From assembly GCA_012934845.2 (NCBI GenBank), contig WNNJ02002901.1, positions 62,001 to 126,000 of the forward strand: a stretch of 64,000 nt of DNA. The letters are read 5' to 3'. The stretch is from Pomphorhynchus laevis. Taxonomy: Eukaryota > Acanthocephala > Palaeacanthocephala > Echinorhynchida > Pomphorhynchidae. Below, one piece after another: positions 60,601 through 64,000 of this stretch. A program made the position numbers and the translations under genes. Every line of letters starts with the position of its first letter. Position 1 is the first letter of the stretch. The notes beneath the pieces are model-generated. The model saw nothing but the letters and a program-made list of their open reading frames with translations, did not search any database and was not told the DNA's origin.

Positions 60601-61732
60601 CGTGACTGTACGAAATGCCGACAAATATGTAGACACCTTGCAACAGCTTGCCGAATCCAGCAACGTGGACGGGGAGACGTCAAAGGCAGACAAGTCCACG
60701 GATAAGGCGGAATCAAAAGAATAGCGACGCTGTTTTAAACTAATTATTGTTAATATAACTTTATATTATTATTGAAGTTAGTATTTTGAACATATTAATA
60801 GCATTCAAATATAATTAACATATTTCATACAGCTACTGACATTTTAAAGAAAAAGTTAAAGCGAGCTAGCATTTTAAATAAGTATTATAAAAGTAAGATA
60901 TAAAGTATTATATTTCTATAAAGGATTAGATAATATAAAAATATAAATAAAAGTTTTAATTTTAATATAAAAATATAATAAGTTACATCAAGAGTTTAAA
61001 TTATCTAGAATTGATCAAATATTTGGAAATTATTTTAAAATAAATATATTTTTAAATATATCATATAATATATATTACATTTATATAATATATAATGAAA
61101 CAATAACATGTCGTTGCTTGAGAATTTTTTAGTAAACAATACAAACAACTTTACTAAAGTGAAATAGACACGATATTAAGTAAACAATAGTGTAAAAAAG
61201 TACAATTCTATTCATAGTCTATAGTTTTCGCACCTTTGAGAGGCATATTTATTAGATTATTTTATTTACTTATTTACCTATTTACTTATTTACCTATTTA
61301 CCTATTTGATTATAGCCGTTTTCATTATTTTTATAAAAATCTAAGGTAATTGTAAAAAACGTTATAGCTATATTTATTACTCTATCAATACAGCCGATTT
61401 TCTTGCAAAAAAATAATTTATTTCGAGGCCATTTTGATAATACATGATTTACGGAGCTGCACCATACATATGCGAAGTTTTCTTTAAAGTGCCATTCTGT
61501 TTATAATTATCGCGTTAAATTCAAACCTTTAACGTAGAGCACAGTTCCAAAAAATGGGAAAGCTACTGGAAGTACACTTGGTCCAACACTTAGTGCACAA
61601 CTTGGAATCGTTACCTGTGATTTTGGACCACCAATACTAGCGATGCACTCAATTCGAGAAACTTCAAGTGTAATGGGTGTGTGGAAATTTAAAATGTGCA
61701 CAGAAGTAAGTTTAATCAATGATGTTAATTAG
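47811..61732 (+). CDS. DNPEP: Aspartyl aminopeptidase gene (M18 metallopeptidase), ten exons
   Basis: Exons: 47811-47892, 47990-48078, 48121-48234, 48284-48534, 48588-48627, 50211-50396, 50439-50519, 50566-50714, 55813-55954, 61538-61732. All junctions keep frame. The protein aligns end to end with animal DNPEP, a cytosolic dodecameric zinc enzyme that removes N-terminal Asp/Glu. Metal and catalytic residues are present: HTDSP (exon 3), the Asp of QDN (exon 6), HEE (exon 7), SAD (exon 8) and MHSIRE (exon 10). Introns 1-4, 6 and 7 are 42-97 nt; introns 5, 8 and 9 are 1.6, 5.1 and 5.6 kb, the last two packed with mobile DNA. The gene appears intact despite fast-evolving sequence around two metal ligands. 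Confidence 0.9.
48628..50210. other. DNPEP intron 5 (1.58 kb), nothing recognised
   Basis: GTGAGT donor, AATAG acceptor. Very A+T-rich with no identifiable element. Confidence 0.6.
50211..50714 (+). CDS. DNPEP: DNPEP exons 6-8 (metal site)
   Basis: Exon 6 (62 codons): ASHQPALIDYIAKEMNVQPG, FDTKPACIGGLHEDFV and GQFQDNSFSTFAAMK; the Asp of QDN replaces the usual RLDN context. Exon 7 (27 codons) ends TFNHEE, where other animals have DNEE. Exon 8: VGNRSDVGAMSNW, SYAISADVDHGVNPNY. Intron 6 is 42 nt GT-AG. Intron 7 (50,520-50,565, 46 nt) begins GCATGT and ends TTGTAG, a GC-AG intron forced by the HEE|VG reading. Confidence 0.88.
50770..50998. repeat. Foldback MITE in DNPEP intron 8
   Basis: Outer arms carry ATTATTGGAGCTGGATCAAA... 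and the inverse ending CAATAATTATTTATCAATAA. Inside, TTGATATTTCGCTAACC and its complement repeat the pattern. The same element occurs at 56.73-57.07 kb. Confidence 0.7.
50999..51690. other. A+T-rich part of DNPEP intron 8
   Basis: Two similar A+T-rich segments (about 51,110-51,260 and 51,370-51,520, sharing GATAAAGATAAT and CATTTGTAAATTATT) suggest an old local duplication. No gene. Confidence 0.45.
51700..53190 (+). mobile_element. Penelope-like element 5' relics
   Basis: The 51,781-52,017 frame (MHINEQLEILKQLLSDNKLK, CSINQRLINDYDRL) and a run at 53,000-53,190 (FSKYISKIKYKLLPSFGRK, ECNCK) are lysine-rich, A+T-rich coding relics on the same strand as the PLE RT at 54.83-55.33 kb. The 51,890 sequence also repeats 51,645. 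Assignment to the PLE N-terminal part is inference from position and composition. Confidence 0.4.
52129..52225. repeat. 13-bp palindromic microsatellite
   Basis: GTCACATATATAT repeats about seven times with a strict 13-bp step; each junction is the palindrome TGACATATATATGTCA. Confidence 0.9.
52540..54790. repeat. Reiterated module with strong hairpins
   Basis: Blocks recur: TAATCTAGAAATRATTTTAG at 52,546 and 54,061; CAGCTGTATTTAAAAACAAG at 52,851 and 53,226, with a variant at 54,357; and a ~200-bp block at 53,840-54,040 and 54,590-54,785. That block contains CAACACGCT-TATCGATT-AGCGTGTTG and AGCTTATCAATAAGCT, perfect stems kept in both copies, and ends GGTGCCTGAGCAGTAATTAA. It precedes the PLE RT and probably is its 5' region. 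Confidence 0.7.
54830..55330 (+). pseudogene. Penelope-like element reverse transcriptase fragment
   Basis: Across frames: STLYTNLDLVDIKEALV (motif A region), then the 80-codon frame 54,989-55,231 with LKVGTSIFRQVKGVPMEGN and SIIADLFLSFIDYEFVHN (motif B region), and YVDDICVFN at about 55,290 (motif C). A few breaks. It lies in DNPEP intron 8. Confidence 0.75.
55385..55530 (+). pseudogene. Second partial PLE RT copy
   Basis: Repeats 55,060-55,205 (TATTTAGACAAGTAAAAG, AGCTTTATAGATTATGAATT, TAAATCTAAATTATA). A local partial duplication of the palm region. Confidence 0.8.
55813..55954 (+). CDS. DNPEP: DNPEP exon 9
   Basis: Acceptor ATTTTAG, donor GTTAGT. Completes the split Ala codon of exon 8 and reads EYYELNSRPALDGGPIIKYN ... 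SATIIREIARRAG, ending IELQ. It corresponds to the HRP...GPVIK region of DNPEP. 142 nt, ends in phase 0. It sits alone between two element-filled introns. Confidence 0.9.
55955..56726. other. Left part of DNPEP intron 9, nothing recognised
   Basis: A+T-rich. Short complementary word (AAAATTTGGTAAA/TTTACCAAAATTTG near 56,375-56,400), no gene. Confidence 0.45.
56727..57075. repeat. Foldback MITE, one and a half copies
   Basis: 56,727-56,830 is a half copy (TTGATAATGATCCATTATTG ... CTAACTTCTGTTAG). 56,880-57,070 is a full foldback whose arms pair around AATTATGGTAATT at about 56,985. Same family as 50,770-50,998. The right arm supplies the ATG at 56,999 and roughly the first 25 codons of the ORF that follows. 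Confidence 0.75.
56999..60724 (+). CDS. Intact RLE-type retrotransposon ORF (RT + restriction-like endonuclease) fused to a lipase-like segment
   Basis: 1,241 codons without a stop. Residues about 1-25 come from a MITE arm. From about 30 the element proper: fingers (PDGGVRPIAIGE), RT motif A VDITNAFN (Asp263), motif B GVQQGDPLGPLLF (315-), motif C WYLDDG (Asp351/352), thumb (LPLKMGGLGLRS), C-x2-C with a His-x3-Cys (C646, C649, HALTC), then RPAD (708) and D720 of the PD-(D/E)XK endonuclease, and the closing RVSISLMRGNA. Its class cuts a target and primes reverse transcription there. Residues about 952-1025 resemble hormone-sensitive lipase. The ORF lies in DNPEP intron 9, same strand, with much higher G+C than the intron. 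The element is probably 5'-truncated, since no N-terminal zinc fingers are seen. Confidence 0.85.
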   Translation: MLTEVSEISKNILIFFDSALIIIEVIIIETGEDGDCFSPSDVRPSRKLNRFVSTNNDYSEAIELTRSGNYGKAMRRLTSSNICEYSQSTRIQLSVLHPVNGDLPASRPPCLTLPLSVDSDIIQAAVSSFPSLTSPGSLGLRAEHLKDMMSVDHGVLLGRLTSLVNYLIAGLAPVELSPFLAGASLLALSKPDGGVRPIAIGETLRRLCAKCICRKLRSRFSESLLPHQLGVATPNGMEQIIHRVRRLHHLQHQNDDWVWVKVDITNAFNTLSRRSFIDAVRSEFPEISRWISWCYGSGSNLRFGNMEPLQSLSGVQQGDPLGPLLFCLALKPIIASISTIEGIGLNLWYLDDGIVGGRPEAVGKALSLLSLDFPAIGLSLNWKKTELIGKASNIDLVKRLCPGITLVNSTDNFTILGSPVGSQEHCSSHLINKVLPALQLDLKTLENLPDPQVAFILLRNCASAARVNHLMRTVDPAFAHKFFRLFDDLVLDCFSNITSIHPDKKTWSQACLPLKMGGLGLRSCVEHSAAAFLSSVEMVAKQSNLDPYSFPSFESAISNFPHDDRGLQSNQRGLSHSIDETSRRKLLESVDCSNSARLLAVSRPHACAWLQAIPNKATLMNLAPNEFVVLLRMWLGMPLCKGDYRCRRCLRMADKFGFHALTCQFGGYPGIRHDGLRDTIFQAAVSAGLRVAKEVPNLVRNLRERPADILIYEDPPLAVDFAVTNPLQNAYVSMAAKIPGYAADRYAACVKDRKYKRKMEESGYCFSAAVIETYGGWNAQGEKLVRFIARSMSWRGNISYSKAANQLFQRVSISLMRGNAKAILKSLEDLGRPIIESSVGLYDDPTPRLNPSEFLTQVAALSEEIVIRETILPTVRNVDIHINDVNQNLRILHSGGVLDFQTGKDESPIKQTPSYPTRLLVTQSSNTENEGVVATTSVIGIEQPCNKTNLINFDCEGWTGQNFVIAGDSAGHNFVMSVFLMSMKRGIRIPDRLFGFCPAYCLSSGISPSRLVSLVGPFLNFSVMTTCEETKGLGKVVVAGGFTDAPNVIRGINMDTFDVQNTSIMSRKSPLTICITNEELVPKYFELDEHTCAVDANAGSILIFDYSKESNQIINSNQVIGDIGSLCYLDYTKSQLLSLDSIRLGGPGLYEMPTNMCPRTPLNSLPNPARGTERRQRQRSRRMWQQQRRTTTLFFLPPRRTVTVRNADKYVDTLQQLAESSNVDGETSKADKSTDKAESKE
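59852..60085 (+). other. Hormone-sensitive-lipase-like segment inside the retroelement ORF
   Basis: Reads GWTGQNFVIAGDSAGHNF (nucleophile-elbow GDSAG), then GIRIPDRLFGFCPAYCLSS and SPSRLVSLVGPFLNFSV. Vertebrate HSL has GDSAGGN, then VRVPDG, PAT and SPSRLLSLMDPLLPLSVL in the same order and spacing. The catalytic Ser is kept; the later Asp and His of the triad are not included. It is intronless here. What follows (VVVAGGFTDAPNVIRGINMD, to about 60,420) is unrecognised, faintly kelch-like. Confidence 0.8.
60425..60740 (+). repeat. 163-bp tandem duplication at the ORF's 3' end
   Basis: CGCCTCGGAGGACCG begins at 60,425 and again at 60,588. As 163 is not a multiple of three, the peptide PPRRTxTVRxADKYV...AESS...KSTD is encoded by copy 1 in the +1 frame and by copy 2 in the main frame, where it forms the last 45 or so residues before the stop at 60,722. 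Confidence 0.9.
60741..61537. other. Right part of DNPEP intron 9
   Basis: A+T-rich; small TTTACCTATTTACTTA-type reiteration at 61,262-61,310. Ends at the acceptor AACGTAG (61,531-61,537). No gene. Confidence 0.5.
61538..61732 (+). CDS. DNPEP: DNPEP exon 10 (C-terminus)
   Basis: Reads STVPKNGKATGSTLGPTLSA, QLGIVTCDFGPPILAMHSIR and ETSSVMGVWKFKMCTE: the GTTIGP and AMHSIRE blocks of DNPEP, with the last zinc-binding His. Two endings are possible. Straight on, the frame stops at 61,732 after VSLINDVN. Or a GTAAGT donor at 61,706 and TAG at 61,732 remove 27 nt and give DYNKFFKLRN before a stop at 61,765, closer to the FF-rich end of other DNPEPs. A 27-nt intron would be extremely short, so I keep the unspliced end. 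Confidence 0.85.
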   Translation, partial: STVPKNGKATGSTLGPTLSAQLGIVTCDFGPPILAMHSIRETSSVMGVWKFKMCTEVSLINDVN

Positions 61733-61765
61733 GATTACAACAAATTCTTTAAATTAAGAAATTAA

Positions 61766-63200
61766 TTATGTAATTAGTATTTGTTAATTATAAAATAAAA
61801 ATATAAAAACATAAATAAAAATATAATTAAAAATATATATTTATGATATTTAATATTGAAATAATATTTATTTTTAGAATTAATTAGAATGAAATATTAA
61901 TTAAAATATTAATATTAAAGATATTATTTTGATTAATAAGAAATCAGAATTAAGAAAATTAATATAATTTAAAATATATATTGAAAATAATATTTATTAT
62001 TTATTATTTATTAGTGAGTATTAAAATATTGATTAAATACTAATATTATTTTATAAGATAATACTATTAAAATTTATAATAATCTGCCAATTGCTCATTT
62101 AGCGGTATGATATTAAATTATTAAATATAAACCTTACATGTGCCGGAAAGAACATGTTTTAACACACAAAATATTAAAAATTAATACTTTACAAGCAAAA
62201 TGTAATATTGCTTGATCACTCAAATTCGTAGCTTTTATATTTATTTAATAAAACTAGCTTACAATTAATAATATTACATTATTCTATAATGTGAATTTTC
62301 TTTTTGATTTCGTGATATGAAAATATACTAATTGCTTTTACTTAAAACAATTAAAACATTACGTTTATGCTCTAGTCACTAATTTAAATTACTATTTTAA
62401 AACATTTAGACTCAAAGGCAGACTCGAATACAGTTTTATCAATTAAATTATTTTCTAGCATTTCGGTGTCGCTCATCATTTTCAAGGAAATCAATGATTT
62501 AACAAATTTCGTCAAAAATGAAAAAAATGTCTTCTCGTCTTTTAATAAGATTTTTGGATAAGTTTCTTTTTTGGATAAAAAGAAACTTCTCTTTTGAATG
62601 GGATATATCTTCATAGGCATATTTTAGGGTAGACACACTTTTTTAACGATGAATTAGAAGTCAATCGGGATCAATAACTGATATCATTGAATCAAATATA
62701 GCATATCACGTTCGAATTTTATTTTAATCATTTAACTTTTTAAACTTAAAAGATAACAGAAAAATGTTGCAATTACAAAAGCAATTTTTGTTTTTTTATC
62801 TTCTTTAATCATACAACAAATTTCTAACAAAAGCAATTTTTTTAATTAAAATTTCAAATTTTTAATTACCGTATGACGTCTTCTCTAAAAGATGATTATT
62901 GAATTTAGGAAAAAAAACAATTTGTTTTTCCATGTGTAGAGACAAATTGTGAATTTTCAATTAAATATTCTTTTTATTAATATGCTTTTTATTAATACGT
63001 TTTCCACTCTAGAGTTACACGCGGAAGAATTTCCTCTTTCATTTGATCTTAAGGATTGGTTGTCTCTACCAGCTACTTATGCTTTCTTGCAACACATTTC
63101 AAATTATCACAATAAACTTGCTTTCCTATCGCTGTATATGTGGAATGGATATATAATAATAAAAAAAATTTGATATTGGTTTCCCTAGATTAATATGGCA
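61766..63200. other. Downstream of DNPEP, no gene recognised
   Basis: A+T-rich. Frames at 62,384-62,620 (minus) and 62,949-63,173 (plus, NTFSTLELHAEEFPLSF) show no family I know. Confidence 0.4.
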
Positions 63201-63479
63201 TAGGCAAATGTTACATTAGTATGTCATAGACATGACTATAACTGCAAATGTAGATATAGTGCAAAAGACTGCGAGGATCGATTGAACGCACAAAGTTGAA
63301 CCATTGCGCAACGAAACTCGTTTTAATCGACTATATACATCCTAAGTGTCTATCGCGGAATCTGTGGAGTAGATTATCTAATGATAAAAAAAATTCATGT
63401 GACTATGGACTCAATGAAAGAAAGCTCAGCTCTGTCTTAAGCTTTTTGTCGTAAAGACATTCATTACTTTTTAATTTTG

Positions 63480-64000
63480 TGTTTGTTGGTTATCCCCATC
63501 GCTTGTTTTTCAGAGAAGGTCATTTAATCTCTAAAATGTAAGGATGCAATAATGCTATATACCTTAATCCTCAGCACGTGTCTGTAAACTAGTGTACGAA
63601 TATCGTCACGAATCAGTTGCAACACAATCTAAGTACTAACATCATCCTGTGCCGACGATAGTACTCGGTGGATCTTCAAGGCACAAGCACTGAGCACTTA
63701 CGTTTCAACATGCTGTAATACGTGGATGGTCTAACAGGAATCCACTAGTCGTTAAAAAATTGCACGAAACTTCCCTTAGAATTTATAGACTCCTTACCGG
63801 TCTGACATTTTACGAAATAGATTTCCAGAGCAGGTCATTAATCTGTAAAACGTAAGGATGTTTGAGTGCTCTATGCTTTAATCCTAATCACATGCTTGCA
63901 AACTAATGTACGAGCATCGTCACAAACCAGTAAAAACACGATATAAACACCAACATCATCCTTCAACGACATTAGTACTCAGTGGATCATCAGGGCGCAG
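63480..64000. repeat. ~314-bp tandem repeat, two copies, cut by the window edge
   Basis: GTAAGGATG at 63,538 and 63,852, with matching flanks (AGGTCATTTAATCTCTAAAA / AGGTCATTAATCTGTAAAA; ACATCATCCTGTGCCGACGA / ACATCATCCTTCAACGACAT; ACTCGGTGGATCTTCA / ACTCAGTGGATCATCA). About 80% alike. The sequence is G+C-richer than its surroundings; family unknown. Confidence 0.8.

Noticed and set aside
61507-61719. A minus-strand 70-codon gene
   Set aside because: It is the antisense shadow of DNPEP exon 10.
62949-63173. A last DNPEP exon after a TAG near 62,939
   Set aside because: The reading (NTFSTLELHAEEFPLSF) does not resemble the DNPEP C-terminus, which is already accounted for by 61,732-61,765.

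Overview
The window looks like animal nuclear DNA from a very A+T-rich genome full of transposable elements; I cannot name the phylum. Evidence for an animal: two split genes with spliceosomal introns (many only 42-53 nt), extracellular-type leucine-rich repeats (LRRs) encoded one per exon, an aspartyl aminopeptidase, and an element set typical of invertebrates (Penelope-like elements, restriction-like-endonuclease retroelements, an APE-type LINE, a FLYWCH-MULE DNA transposon, tandem satellites). There are no bacterial-type gene clusters.

Host genes. (1) On the minus strand, a long LRR gene is spread over at least 1,940-35,300. It consists of tiny exons (66-84 nt), each coding about one LRR, each starting and ending in phase 2. 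The exons are invisible to ORF calling and were found by pairing splice sites with the LxLxxNxL motif. Fifteen are convincing and two tentative. Its 5' end lies right of 35.3 kb or was not recognised; its 3' end is left of 1.9 kb. An 852-bp direct duplication (3163-4014 and 5482-6333) has doubled two of these exons. (2) On the plus strand, an aspartyl aminopeptidase gene (DNPEP, M18 family) runs from 47,811 to about 61,732 in ten exons that join in frame and keep all metal ligands. Its introns 8 and 9 are stuffed with mobile elements.

Mobile elements, left to right: LINE ORF1 piece (2-1240); Penelope-like (PLE) fragment (minus, 4440-5345); a decayed, nearly full-length copy of the same LINE (8380-11590); a PLE 3' tail interrupted by three ~320-bp tandem units, one carrying a hammerhead ribozyme core (12,605-13,597); a broken retroelement with reverse transcriptase and restriction-like endonuclease (RLE) (14,250-17,130) bracketed by PLE tails; 106-bp and 392-bp satellite arrays (19.6-24.0 kb); PLE pieces (24.7-25.3 kb); an RLE fragment (28.96-29.54 kb); a 169-bp satellite (35.7-36.7 kb); PLE tails, a GIY-YIG endonuclease and a MULE with terminal inverted repeats split by a PLE fragment (37-41.8 kb); the best LINE RT copy (41.85-43.09 kb); a LINE tail (46.0-46.6 kb).

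The most striking single ORF is 56,999-60,724, an unbroken 1,241-codon frame inside DNPEP intron 9. It holds RT and restriction-like endonuclease domains of a non-LTR retroelement and then, in the same frame, a stretch clearly resembling the catalytic region of hormone-sensitive lipase. Its base composition is much richer in G+C than the surrounding intron, so it is probably a recent arrival.
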